Below, in pieces: positions 1-8,139 of a stretch of 64,000 nt of DNA. Position 1 is the stretch's first letter, and each line of letters starts with the position of its first letter. The notes below the pieces were generated by a model, which did no database searches, was not told where the DNA came from, and saw only the letters and a list, made by a program, of their open reading frames with translations. The DNA lies in the NCBI GenBank assembly GCA_031415695.1, contig JANOSH010000022.1:62001-126000 (forward strand), read 5' to 3'. The position numbers and the translations under genes are program-made. This DNA comes from JANOSH01 sp031415695. GTDB lineage: Bacteria > Actinomycetota > Acidimicrobiia > Acidimicrobiales > Ilumatobacteraceae.

Positions 1-1
1 T

Positions 2-733
2 ACTGCGGGCACCTTGATAAATGCGCCCGGTTTCGGTGCCGACCTTCCTACGGGTACGGGTCTCACGATGGTCCGCGTAGAGGTGTGGCGGGGCATGGTG
101 TTTGTGTGTCTCAGCGCCACCACGGCACCGTTGGCAACATGGTTCGGAACGTTTCCTGCCGCCTGCGAGCCGTACGCGTTCGAGACGTACAGCTTTCACA
201 GCCGCACCGTTCGGCACTGCACGATGAATTGGAAGACGTACTCCGACAATTTCTTGGAGGGTTACCATGTGCCATACATCCACCCCGGTCTGGCACGAGA
301 CATCGTGGCTCGCGACTACGAGGTGCGTATGGACGGCGACCCTCGCTGGAATGTTCACCTGTCGCCGCCGCGCTCAGATCGATCGTTGTGGAACGGCGTG
401 TGGTTGTACTTCTGGCCGAACTTTTCGCTCGACATCTTTCCAGGCGGCATTTCTGTAGAGCGTTGGCTTCCCCGGGGTCACAACCGCACGGATCTCATCT
501 TCGAGTACTTCTTTGCCCCCGACAACCCCGATTGCGATGCCATCGTACGCACGTCGGAAGAGGTCGCCGATGAGGACGTTCGCGCCTGCGAAGCTGTGCA
601 TCGAAACATGCAGAGCGGGGCCTACACACCTGGTCTTTTGAGCCCTCGTTACGAGAACGCGTTGGCAGTGTTCCACGACACCATTCGTCACTCCGTTACG
701 CACGGTGGCCCGGCCTTGGCCACCATGCCATGA
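2..733 (+). CDS. Rieske-type aromatic ring-hydroxylating oxygenase, alpha subunit (C-terminal part, cut by window edge)
   Basis: The reading frame is open to the left edge (codons from base 2), so the N-terminus and the Rieske 2Fe-2S domain lie outside the window. What remains is the catalytic non-haem iron domain. The stretch NWKTYSDNFLEGYHVPYIHP carries the family's mononuclear-iron region: the bridging acid and the two histidines of the 2-His-1-carboxylate site (YH and IH). The C-terminus has the usual aromatic and acidic helix after a DEDV segment. Such enzymes dihydroxylate or demethylate aromatic, betaine-type or other small substrates using a separate reductase. The substrate cannot be read from this part. 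A TTG at 14 is an internal codon, not the start. The family call is safe; the specific function is not known. Confidence 0.88.
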   Translation, partial: TAGTLINAPGFGADLPTGTGLTMVRVEVWRGMVFVCLSATTAPLATWFGTFPAACEPYAFETYSFHSRTVRHCTMNWKTYSDNFLEGYHVPYIHPGLARDIVARDYEVRMDGDPRWNVHLSPPRSDRSLWNGVWLYFWPNFSLDIFPGGISVERWLPRGHNRTDLIFEYFFAPDNPDCDAIVRTSEEVADEDVRACEAVHRNMQSGAYTPGLLSPRYENALAVFHDTIRHSVTHGGPALATMP

Positions 734-746
734 CCAAGAGCGTCGG

Positions 747-938
747 CTAGAGCCAGCGAGTGCCGTTAGTTTCGTATCCTGGTGGCACGGGCGTGCCGAC
801 CGGCGCTTCGACAGGGCTGACGACCGGCGTAACCACTACCGGTTTGGTCGGCCGTGGAGCAGCAGACACCGCAGCGGCGCCTACGAGCGACCCAACGGCG
901 ACAATGAGAACAGCAACCTTGCGCTTCAGCGAGAACAT
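747..938 (-). CDS. small exported protein, unknown function
   Basis: A 63-residue product starting MFSLKRKVAVLIVAVG. The N-terminus is a plausible Sec signal peptide: Lys/Arg, then a hydrophobic run, then an A-V-S-A-A cleavage region. The mature part is short and rich in Pro and Val (TKPVVVTPVVSPVEAPVGTP). A start seven codons upstream (959) is possible, but then the basic n-region would be preceded by an unusual leader. The gene converges on the oxygenase gene with a 13-base gap. I recognise no family. It may be a short surface or periplasm-like peptide; its being a real gene rests mainly on the clean signal peptide. Confidence 0.5.
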   Translation of the reverse strand: MFSLKRKVAVLIVAVGSLVGAAAVSAAPRPTKPVVVTPVVSPVEAPVGTPVPPGYETNGTRWL

Positions 939-1026
939 GCAGTGCAGTCTGACGACCAAACCTCAGGATCGCCTCTCCGGCGCAGCAGCAATAAGTAAGG
1001 ACCAAAACGCTTTGCGTGAAATCCTT

Positions 1027-3525
1027 CTACTGAATGTTCACGGTGTAGTCCTCGACTTCACCGAAGGCCACTGAACCGCACGGTGCAGGACTGGCGGTTC
1101 TAGACAGCACAACCCTCATACGTACCTGGCCCTTGGTGGCACCGGCCGGAATGGTTGCCGCGCCGGTCAGTAGCGCCGGCGACGAACCATCGGGTATTCC
1201 CGCCAACAAGCGATCGAGTACCAGCTCATTGGTGTCGAAGACCTTGTTGTCATTGAAGTCGATCCACACTCGCAACGCCTCGTCAGGAGCCGAGTAGCTG
1301 AAGCTCGTTGTGAGGCCGAGCTGATAGGCCTGGCCCGCGGTTACCGTGGCGGTCGAAGAGGTGAAGTCGGAGTATGCAGTCTTCACGGAGTCCTTGGCAA
1401 GGTCGGCGAAGGTCACTTTGGACAGCCACTCATGCCACGGGAATGCGCTCGTGACGGCACATACGGTGCCACCGCTTGTTACGGCGAAGGCGTGCGACAC
1501 AGTGACTGGGAGGAAGTTGGCGTCGCCTGCTTGGGTTGCTGCAATGATCACCGTTCCTTGGGTTCCAGACAACGTCACGATGTTGCCCGAAACGCTAGCC
1601 GGACCCGATGTGACCGAGTATGTGACCGGCAGACCCGAACTTGCCACGGCCGCGAGCGCGAACGGGGCGCTGGTTGTGGTCTTGCTGCCAATGGTCGGGA
1701 AGTTGATTGTCTGAGCTGCGGGGCCATTCCCGGTTGTGAACAACGCTTGAACCGTAGCGTTACCCGTGACAACAAACGAGGTACTAGCCGCAGTGGCATT
1801 GGCAACTGTGCCACCTGTGACAACCCAGCGGCTGAACGTGAACCCTGCCGCAGGGGCCACCGCCTTTAGTGGAATCTGCGTACCACGGAAGTAGCTATTT
1901 GCGTGGGGGAGGTTGGCACCTCGAAGCGTCAACGACGAGAAGTCGACGCCACCCGAACCCGCAGGAGACACGGACGCAGTGACAACAGACCGACTCGACA
2001 CCGTGGGGAAGGCCGCATCGATCTGAGCGGAAAGGTTGGACGGTCGGTTGGCGGCAAACAGCTTCATCGACGCCTCGGCTTTGTCGGCGTTCACCTCGAC
2101 TCCGCCGGCGTAGAGCGTCAGGTGGCGCTTACGCTCGGGCTTGTATACAACCGACAGTTCGTTCACCCGGCTCGTGATACGGCTTGGCGTGAAGATGTAG
2201 TTCATCTCGTCGTTGAGCCGGTTGACGAACTGGTCTCGGAAACTTGCGTTCTTAATGAGGCCACGGAACAACACGGTGGACCACGACGGGTTGGGATGCT
2301 GGTATCCGTTCTCGGTCATGAGTCGGGCTAGGGAGTTTCCAGTGGCATCGCCGCTGTTCCACACACCCCCGATGGGGTTGAGCCCGAGAGAGAAGTCGAG
2401 GTCTTTGATGAGCGACCGGAACGGGCCGTTTGCTACTCGGTTGCGCCAGACCACGATGTTGTTCCCCGGCCAGTCTGTGGCATCGACGTACACCATGAAG
2501 GCATATGTATCAATCAGATTGTCGATGTCGTAATACTTGGCGAACTCGACATAGTTGGCTTCGAGGCTGAGATCGCGGGTTTTGGCAAAGTTAGTCATCT
2601 CGTTGTAGAAGATTTTGTCGCCCTCTTTGATTTCGATCTCGTTCTCGATGAGGTCAAGATTCGCTTTTGGCACGCCGTAGTGCGTATCGACGTAGCGGCT
2701 GTCGGCGCGTTCTTGCATGTTGAGGAGGCCGTAGTATTTGCCGTTGAGATAGGCGACAACTGGTCGCGATGCCTGCCAGTCGATGTTGGGTTGGCGGATG
2801 ACGCCGCTCAGGGCTCCGAGATCGCCGGCCAGGTCCTGCACCATGGGGTCGCGGAACATCGAGTAGTTCCAGTCTTGCCCTGAGTTGCGAACGACGAACG
2901 ATTTGTACTGCTGGTAGGGCCGATCGGTGTAGAGCGGATACGCGAATGTGCCTGTCTTTTTTGCCTTGAACGCCAAGGACTTTTGGGCGTAGCCCGCTGT
3001 TGCGGTGCCCTGTACCTCGGTAGTGGCGATTTGGCTAAAGGCCTGCGTGCCATTGGTGTCGTAAAATTCAACGTTGGTGTCGGCCTCGATATCGAGCGTG
3101 GCATTCGGGAACAGCCCGGTAGCCGGGTCGAAGAACAGCGCTGGGGGCGCGGCGATAGCAACGATGGGCAAATCGTGCGTAACGCCGACCACGAAGGTCC
3201 GTGTGGCGATGGGGCTTGTATCGGCGCCGAGCACAACCATGGCTCGCACGGCTGTTGGCTGAGAGATAGTGAGTGGCACCGTGTAACGGGTGGTGGTGGG
3301 ACCGGGGTCGTTGCCATCAAGCGTGTAGTAGATCGAGGCGCCAACGGTGGCCGACGACAGCGCCACAGAGACTAAAGCGGCAGAGTCACCACCGGGGACT
3401 GAGAAGGTCGGGGCTGGCAAGATGACAGCCGCCGACACTGCCGTTCGAAGCGGTACGAGCGGCAAGCCCACGACACTCAAGGCACCAAGCGAAACGGCTA
3501 AAAACAGCTTTGACGAACGTTTCAT
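1027..3525 (-). CDS. secreted CotH-kinase-family protein with CHB_HEX, InlB-type repeat and GEVED domains
   Basis: An 832-residue exported multidomain protein. A signal peptide occupies about residues 1-33. Residues 36-115 look like a chitobiase C-terminal-type beta domain (IYYTLDGNDPG). Residues 115-510 are a CotH-type atypical protein kinase fold, with the conserved acidic motif KDLDFSLG and NMQERADSRY. Around 540-600 is a divergent InlB B-repeat (FTFSRWVVTGG), then an Ig-like stretch. The end (700-832) is a GEVED domain with WIDFNDN and the eponymous GEVEDYTV. CotH kinases phosphorylate secreted or spore-coat proteins in Bacillus; in actinobacteria they are usually extracellular and of unknown target. 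The start at 3525 is supported by a signal peptide and a promoter just upstream. The gene stands alone on its strand. Confidence 0.9.
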   Translation of the reverse strand: MKRSSKLFLAVSLGALSVVGLPLVPLRTAVSAAVILPAPTFSVPGGDSAALVSVALSSATVGASIYYTLDGNDPGPTTTRYTVPLTISQPTAVRAMVVLGADTSPIATRTFVVGVTHDLPIVAIAAPPALFFDPATGLFPNATLDIEADTNVEFYDTNGTQAFSQIATTEVQGTATAGYAQKSLAFKAKKTGTFAYPLYTDRPYQQYKSFVVRNSGQDWNYSMFRDPMVQDLAGDLGALSGVIRQPNIDWQASRPVVAYLNGKYYGLLNMQERADSRYVDTHYGVPKANLDLIENEIEIKEGDKIFYNEMTNFAKTRDLSLEANYVEFAKYYDIDNLIDTYAFMVYVDATDWPGNNIVVWRNRVANGPFRSLIKDLDFSLGLNPIGGVWNSGDATGNSLARLMTENGYQHPNPSWSTVLFRGLIKNASFRDQFVNRLNDEMNYIFTPSRITSRVNELSVVYKPERKRHLTLYAGGVEVNADKAEASMKLFAANRPSNLSAQIDAAFPTVSSRSVVTASVSPAGSGGVDFSSLTLRGANLPHANSYFRGTQIPLKAVAPAAGFTFSRWVVTGGTVANATAASTSFVVTGNATVQALFTTGNGPAAQTINFPTIGSKTTTSAPFALAAVASSGLPVTYSVTSGPASVSGNIVTLSGTQGTVIIAATQAGDANFLPVTVSHAFAVTSGGTVCAVTSAFPWHEWLSKVTFADLAKDSVKTAYSDFTSSTATVTAGQAYQLGLTTSFSYSAPDEALRVWIDFNDNKVFDTNELVLDRLLAGIPDGSSPALLTGAATIPAGATKGQVRMRVVLSRTASPAPCGSVAFGEVEDYTVNIQ

Positions 3526-3532
3526 GGGCTAG

Positions 3533-3561
3533 AACGTACGAAGCCTCAGGACCTTGGCCAA
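3533..3561 (-). promoter_or_regulatory. candidate promoter of the CotH-family gene
   Basis: Read on the minus strand, TTGGCC (3561-3556) and TACGTT (3538-3533) are separated by 17 nt. The second box ends 7 nt before the ATG at 3525. This fits an actinobacterial sigma70 promoter (TTGNNN/TANNNT) that would give a leaderless or nearly leaderless transcript. There is no Shine-Dalgarno sequence between box and start. Confidence 0.5.
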
Positions 3562-3663
3562 GGGTTCTGCACAGGTCTTGACTAGTTTCAGACAATCGCA
3601 CCCGAATTAAACCGAAACTCTGTTCAATTAATTGAGAATTCGAAGGGACGTTGGACGCTAGCG

Positions 3664-4395
3664 ATGTCGACTCGTGAATCGCCATACGAAATTGACCCTG
3701 ATTCAGGACTCCCCATCGGGCCCGTCATCCGTCGTTCCCAACCTGCTCAGCCTCCAGGTCACGTGGTGCTCGAAGGTCGATACGTGCGGCTCGAGCCCCT
3801 CGATGCGTCACGGCACGGTGACGACTTGTTCGCGGCCTCGACTCCGCCCGACGCCTCGCGACGATTCCGATACCTGCCCGATGCAGCGCCGACCAATCGT
3901 GCGGCCTATCAGCCGTGGTTGGACAATGCCGCCAACAGTACCGACCCCATGTTCTGGGCAGTGATCGACCGCCTTACAGGTCGAGCCGAGGGCCGCCAGT
4001 CGTATTTGCGAATCACACCCAACCATCAAAGTATCGAAATCGGCAATATCTATTGGGGCCCAGCTATCGCTGGCACCCGCATCGCTACTGAAGCCAACTA
4101 TCTGTTCGCGTGTCATGCCTTCGATGTGTTGGGCTACCGACGGTATGAGTGGAAATGCGACTCGCTCAACGCTGCGTCTCGACGCGCCGCCGAGCGATTC
4201 GGGTTCAGCTTCGAGGGAATCTTCCGACGACATTTCATCATCCGGGGCCGCAGCCGAGACACTGCATGGTTTGCCATGGTCGAGGACGATTGGCCCGACA
4301 TAAAAGCGGCCTACGAGCGCTGGCTCGACCCGGAAAATTTTGACACGAACGGCCATCAACGTCGGCACCTGGCGGAGTGGATGCCCAAAGCCTGA
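3664..4395 (+). CDS. GNAT-family N-acetyltransferase (RimJ/RimL type)
   Basis: A 243-residue protein. After a 35-residue lead, VVLEGRYVRLEPLD opens an acetyltransferase_3-type GNAT domain. It contains IEIGNIYWGP (strand 4) and the acyl-CoA region followed by YRRYEWKCDSLNAASRRAAERFGF, the usual RimJ/RimL C-terminal half. Such enzymes acetylate N-termini of ribosomal proteins or small amines; the homologues most like this one are uncharacterised soluble acetyltransferases. It is the first gene of a tight run: the selenoprotein gene starts 14 bases after its stop. Its own stop is a TGA with no sign of recoding. The substrate is unknown. Confidence 0.85.
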   Translation: MSTRESPYEIDPDSGLPIGPVIRRSQPAQPPGHVVLEGRYVRLEPLDASRHGDDLFAASTPPDASRRFRYLPDAAPTNRAAYQPWLDNAANSTDPMFWAVIDRLTGRAEGRQSYLRITPNHQSIEIGNIYWGPAIAGTRIATEANYLFACHAFDVLGYRRYEWKCDSLNAASRRAAERFGFSFEGIFRRHFIIRGRSRDTAWFAMVEDDWPDIKAAYERWLDPENFDTNGHQRRHLAEWMPKA

Positions 4396-4409
4396 CCTAA
4401 GGTAGCCAT

Positions 4410-5024
4410 ATGGATATTGAGTTCTGGATCGATCCCATTTGACCATGGTGTTGGGTGACGGCCCGTTGGGTCGTCGAAGAAGTTCAACCGCACCGCGATC
4501 TCAACATCACGTGGCAGCCCATCAGCCTGCTCGTCAAAAACAAGCCGGCTGAAGATTCCGCTTACTACGCACCGGTGATGTTCACCCACCAACTGTTGCG
4601 CGTTATCGAATCAGTTCGATCCGTCGAAGGCGATACAGCAGTCCAGCCGCTGTATTGGGAATTTGGGCGTCGCATTCACCACGACAAGGACCGAGCGTTC
4701 GACCCCGCCGACGCGTTAGGTGCCGTAGAGCTCGACCGAAAGCATGCCAAGGCCTTTACGGTGAAGAAGTGGGATAAGGAAATCCGCAAACGTATGGACG
4801 CTGGTCTTGCGCTTGCCGGCAACGATGTCGGAACGCCCATAATCGCCTTGGACGATTCCGCCGGAAACCGAGTTGCCCTTTTCGGGCCTGTCATCACCGA
4901 AGTACCTGCGCCCGAGATCTCGCTGCAGCTGTGGGACGGTTTCGTTGCGGTGGCCACCGTGCCCGGATTCTGGGAGCTCAAGCGCACTCGTACCCGCGGC
5001 CCCGAGTTCGGCACCCGACCCTAA
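4410..5024 (+). CDS. selenocysteine-containing DsbA-like oxidoreductase of the Rv2466c (mycothiol-dependent nitroreductase) family
   Basis: The frame from ATG 4410 reads M-D-I-E-F-W-I-D-P-I, then TGA (4440-4442), then P-W-C-W-V-T-A-R-W. In the Rv2466c family the equivalent segment is FDPLCPWCWITSRW, so the TGA sits on the first cysteine of the redox-active CPWC. Downstream the match continues to the end: DVGTPII (cis-proline loop), LFGPVITEVP, LWDGF and FWELKRTRT. Full length is 204 residues, as in the family. I annotate selenocysteine at residue 11, giving U-P-W-C. The hairpin at 4457-4475 fits a SECIS. The family reduces substrates with mycothiol in the cytosol. Without read-through, translation could only begin at GTG 4455 and would lack the active site and first strand. 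Homology is near certain; Sec rests on position plus hairpin. Confidence 0.88.
4457..4475 (+). promoter_or_regulatory. candidate bacterial SECIS hairpin of the Rv2466c-like selenoprotein
   Basis: GACGGCCC pairs with GGGUCGUC (8 bp, one G-U pair) around the loop GUU. The loop starts at 4465, with 22 nt between it and the TGA. The general bacterial SECIS model asks for an upper stem of at least 4 bp, a loop of 3-14 nt with a G in its first two positions, and 16-37 nt spacing; all are met. The hairpin lies inside the coding sequence, as bacterial SECIS elements do, and would be bound by SelB. Confidence 0.75.
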
Positions 5025-5043
5025 TGGCAAGGCTAGGGCACGC

Positions 5044-6297
5044 ATGGGGCTAGCGCAGCACGGCCGAAGCCACGACGATGTTATCGACGCGCTCGCGGCC
5101 AAGCGCTCGCGTGATGTGAAATGGCACGAGGGTCGAGCCTTTGGCATGGTGTACGACGGTGGACCATCAGTCCATGCCGTGGTCGAAGCCGCCGCCCGTA
5201 TGTACCTGCACGAGAACGCTCTCAATACCCAAGCGTTTCCTTCGCTCGCCGAAATCCAATCCGAGGTCGTCGGGTGGACAGCCGAATTGCTGAACGGCCC
5301 GCCGAGCGCGGCCGGTTTTCTCACCTCGGGTGGCACCGAGTCGATCCTGTGCGCGGTGCTTGCCGCCCGAGAGCGTGCGAAATCCGAACGCGGTGTCACG
5401 ACTCCCGAGATGGTGTTGCCCGAGAGTGCTCACGCGGCATTTCATAAGGCCGCCCACATTTTCAACATCGTGGTGCACAAGACGCCGGTCAACGCCGACT
5501 GGACAGCGAACATCGATGCAATGCAGGCCGCTATTAACAGCAACACGGCCATCGTTGTAGGTTCGGCTCCGTCGTACCCCCAAGGTGTTATCGACGACAT
5601 CCCGGCTATCGCTGCGTTGGCCAAGTCCGTCGACGCCAACTGCCATGTCGACTCGTGCATGGGCGGGTTCGTTCTGCCGTTCGCCGAACGTCTCGGGCGG
5701 TTTGTTCCCCCATGGGACTTCCGAGTCGACGGCGTCAGTTCCATTTCGGCCGACATCCACAAGCTTGGCTACGCACCCAAGGGCACATCGGTCGTTGTGT
5801 ACGCCAACAAGCAATTGCGCCGCCACCAAACATTTGTCTTCGACGACTGGTTGGGTGGCTTCTACGCATCGCCAAACCTGCAAGGCAGCCGATCGGGGAT
5901 GCCAATGGCTACCGCGTGGGCCGTGATGGCCCATCTGGGTATCGATGGGTATGTCGAACTCACCCGCACAACGCTCGAGACCGCCGACAGACTGCGGTCG
6001 GCCATCACGGCTACTGACGGCATTCGGGTCATGGGTCTGGGCCGGTATCACCTCGTTGCCATGGAGTCCGACCCAACCAGTCCGAATCCCATCGATGTCT
6101 TCGCGCTTGGCGATGCGCTTGCCAGTCGCGGATGGTTCCACGATCGCCAGACCCCACCCGATTCGCTCCATTCGACCGTCAGCAACGGCAATGCCGCCGT
6201 GATCGATGACTACGTTCGCGCGCTCGCCGAGTGCGCCGCCGACGTGCGGGGAGAACGCGCCAACGATCGATCCACGACCTACGCCACCCTCGAGTAA
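5044..6297 (+). CDS. PLP-dependent group II decarboxylase / sphingosine-1-phosphate-lyase-like enzyme
   Basis: A 417-residue fold-type I PLP enzyme. Visible marks are FLTSGGTESI (phosphate cup), HVDSCMGGF (the Asp that pairs with the pyridine nitrogen) and SISADIHKLGYAPKGTS, whose Lys would bind PLP. The order and spacing fit the decarboxylase/sphingosine phosphate lyase branch rather than aminotransferases. The ATG at 5044 is chosen because it has AGGG five bases upstream and starts just after the selenoprotein stop; a longer frame begins inside that gene and has no family similarity. It probably shares a transcript with the two genes before it. The substrate, an amino acid or a phosphorylated long-chain base, cannot be told. 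Confidence 0.85.
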   Translation: MGLAQHGRSHDDVIDALAAKRSRDVKWHEGRAFGMVYDGGPSVHAVVEAAARMYLHENALNTQAFPSLAEIQSEVVGWTAELLNGPPSAAGFLTSGGTESILCAVLAARERAKSERGVTTPEMVLPESAHAAFHKAAHIFNIVVHKTPVNADWTANIDAMQAAINSNTAIVVGSAPSYPQGVIDDIPAIAALAKSVDANCHVDSCMGGFVLPFAERLGRFVPPWDFRVDGVSSISADIHKLGYAPKGTSVVVYANKQLRRHQTFVFDDWLGGFYASPNLQGSRSGMPMATAWAVMAHLGIDGYVELTRTTLETADRLRSAITATDGIRVMGLGRYHLVAMESDPTSPNPIDVFALGDALASRGWFHDRQTPPDSLHSTVSNGNAAVIDDYVRALAECAADVRGERANDRSTTYATLE

Positions 6298-6361
6298 CGC
6301 GCAATCCGGAATTGTTCGGTTCCGACGCGACTGGTCGATTCCGTAATACTGGAGTCGATGC

Positions 6362-6367
6362 TACAAT
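6362..6367 (+). promoter_or_regulatory. candidate -10 box (TACAAT) of the molybdate regulator operon
   Basis: TACAAT matches TANNNT well and ends 6 nt before the ATG at 6374, so the message would be leaderless or nearly so. No good -35 is seen 17-18 nt upstream (TTCCGT at best). It lies in the 76-base gap after the PLP-enzyme gene. A palindromic operator is not obvious here. Confidence 0.45.
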
Positions 6368-6373
6368 CCTGTC

Positions 6374-7372
6374 ATGACGTTAAGGGCCGCACGGATCACA
6401 GCCGGTCTTACCCAGGCAGAATTGGCCGACCGGGCTGGTGTAACCCGCCAGCTTGTCAGCGCCGTCGAAGCCAACCGCAACGAACCAGGTGTCCGGGCTG
6501 GCGTTGCATTGGCCCGTGCGCTCGGCACCACGGTCGAAGCGCTCTTCGCTAACGAGCAAACGGTGTCACCCATGTCGGTGATCCCGGGAGTCATCCCCGA
6601 CGGCCCGGCTCACCTCGGCATCGTTGGCAACCGAACCGTTGTTGCCGCAGTAAGCCGCGACGCAGTACTTGGCGGTGCGGTCACCAACGCCCAAACCACT
6701 GCTGGCATCAGCCGCCTGCTGCCAGGGGCCGAGCCAAGCGGCCTCGTCGTTGCTGGTTGCGAGCCAGCCATCGGCCTGGCCGCTGCAGGTTTGTCGAACC
6801 GACGTTCCACCATGGCCGTCCACACGTCGTCGTTAGTTGCCATCAACGCCCTCGCGGCCGGCACTATCCACGCCGCCACAGTGCATGGCCGCCGCAACCG
6901 CTTACCGCCGCGACCGGTTGGAGTAGCCGCTTTTACGCTAGCCACGTGGCGCACCGGGGTTGGATTGCGGGCAGGCGTGGCCCGCTCATTGTCCGAGCTC
7001 ATCGAACGACGGATCACCGTCATACAGCGTGACCCGAGTGCCGAGAGCCAACAGGCGTTCGCCCGTGCCACCAAACAACTCGGCGGAACCCCCGTTGCGT
7101 CAATCGTTGCCGCCGGTCACCTCGAGGCCGCACGTCGGGTCGCGTTCGGTGCAGATGCCGCGGTCACCAACGAACCGTCGGCCCTTGCCCATGGTCTGAC
7201 GTTCCTTCCGGCCGAAACCCATGTGGTGCAGCTCTGGGTTCCCGACGAGTACCTCACCGACCGGGCAGTGCGAGAACTCCTCGATCTGCTCACAACGGCA
7301 GCGTTCCAGGCGCGGCTTGCGGCCATTGGTGGATATGACCTCACCGGGTGCGGAGACCGGGTCGCCGCGTGA
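6374..7372 (+). CDS. HTH regulator fused to a periplasmic-binding-protein-like domain, probable molybdate regulator
   Basis: A 332-residue protein with an N-terminal XRE-type helix-turn-helix (about 4-60: LTQAELADRAGVTRQLVSAVE). A substrate-binding-protein-like domain follows (about 75-325; VAGCEPAIGLAA, ERRITVIQRDPSAESQQAF, GADAAVTNEPSALAHGL). This architecture is known from regulators beside molybdate transport and molybdenum cofactor genes, where the second domain is thought to sense oxyanion or cofactor. Here it directly precedes modABC and overlaps modA by 4 bases, so it very likely controls its own operon. The sensed ligand is inferred, not seen. Confidence 0.85.
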   Translation: MTLRAARITAGLTQAELADRAGVTRQLVSAVEANRNEPGVRAGVALARALGTTVEALFANEQTVSPMSVIPGVIPDGPAHLGIVGNRTVVAAVSRDAVLGGAVTNAQTTAGISRLLPGAEPSGLVVAGCEPAIGLAAAGLSNRRSTMAVHTSSLVAINALAAGTIHAATVHGRRNRLPPRPVGVAAFTLATWRTGVGLRAGVARSLSELIERRITVIQRDPSAESQQAFARATKQLGGTPVASIVAAGHLEAARRVAFGADAAVTNEPSALAHGLTFLPAETHVVQLWVPDEYLTDRAVRELLDLLTTAAFQARLAAIGGYDLTGCGDRVAA

Positions 7373-8139
7373 AGTTGCGAACAGTGGCCCTTGCCCTGTG
7401 CGTTCTGGGCGTCAGTTGCGGTGGGGGTGGGGCGCAGGCTTCGTCAACTCGTACGGAGCTTGTCATAGCCGCGGCGAGTGATCTACGGCCCGTCTTCGAG
7501 GAACTCAAGGCGGTTTTTGAGCAGCAGTACGCCGCTGAGGTCAGATTCTCTTTTGGTTCATCGGGTCAACTCGCTCAGCAGATCCAAGCTGGCGCGCCGT
7601 TCGATCTATTCGCGTCGGCCGACGTTGCGCTAGTCGACGACATCGTCGCCGCCGGAAAGGGCGATGCCGCCACGCGTGCCATCTACGCCATTGGCCACCT
7701 CGGCATCTGGCGCAAGATCGGCGGTGCTACCACTATTGAATCTCTCGCCGGGCCGACCATTCGAACGGTTGCTATTGCCAACCCCGCGCACGCACCATAC
7801 GGCCGAGCCGCCATGCAATCGCTGGCATCAGCCGAGCTCGAAGCATCAGTCGGGCCAAAGTTGGTTCTGGGCGAGAGCGTTAGCGACGCTCTACGGCTGG
7901 CCACCTCCGGAAACGCCGACGCCGCAATCGTGTCGGTGTCACTCCTCGCCGGGCGCGCCGATGGAAGCTGGTCGCTAATCCCCGACGCCCTCCATGCTCC
8001 CATTCGCCAGGCGCTCGTGGTCACTGCCACAACGTCAGCCAAATCCACTGCCTCCAAGGCCTTTGCCGCCTTGGTCTTGTCGAAACGTGGCCAAGAGTCG
8101 CTACAGCGCGCAGGATTCACCAGCGCGGTCGACGCCTGA
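7369..8139 (+). CDS. modA: molybdate ABC transporter, substrate-binding lipoprotein
   Basis: A 256-residue extracytoplasmic solute-binding protein. GTG at 7369 overlaps the upstream stop in GTGA and gives a signal peptide with a possible lipoprotein cysteine (VLGVSC). The mature part has the ModA pattern: ELVIAAASDLRPVFEEL, FSFGSSGQLAQQIQAGAPFDLFASAD, PAHAPYGRAA and GNADAAIVSVSLL. It binds molybdate (or tungstate) outside the membrane and delivers it to ModB. The lipobox is imperfect (Gly at -3), so anchoring is likely but not certain. An upstream start at 7348 is possible but would bury the signal peptide. Confidence 0.93.
   Translation: MKLRTVALALCVLGVSCGGGGAQASSTRTELVIAAASDLRPVFEELKAVFEQQYAAEVRFSFGSSGQLAQQIQAGAPFDLFASADVALVDDIVAAGKGDAATRAIYAIGHLGIWRKIGGATTIESLAGPTIRTVAIANPAHAPYGRAAMQSLASAELEASVGPKLVLGESVSDALRLATSGNADAAIVSVSLLAGRADGSWSLIPDALHAPIRQALVVTATTSAKSTASKAFAALVLSKRGQESLQRAGFTSAVDA

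Noticed and set aside
939..1026. Riboswitch or small RNA between the small exported protein and the CotH gene
   Set aside because: No conserved riboswitch core or strong hairpin is visible; the stretch is simply the upstream region of one gene and the end of the other.
4440..4442. TGA in the Rv2466c-like gene read as tryptophan (genetic code change) or as a pseudogene stop
   Set aside because: TGA is the normal stop of many intact genes here (for example at 731-733 and 4393-4395), so the code is standard. Decay is unlikely because the rest of the frame is intact and the stop lies exactly on the redox Cys in two unrelated genes.
4455..5024. Gene starting at GTG 4455 as a separate protein
   Set aside because: It would lack the active-site motif and first strand of the family and has no ribosome-binding site; the upstream in-frame sequence matches the family N-terminus.
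5167..6171. 334-codon minus-strand frame over the PLP enzyme
   Set aside because: Antisense to a gene with PLP-enzyme motifs; no similarity of its own.
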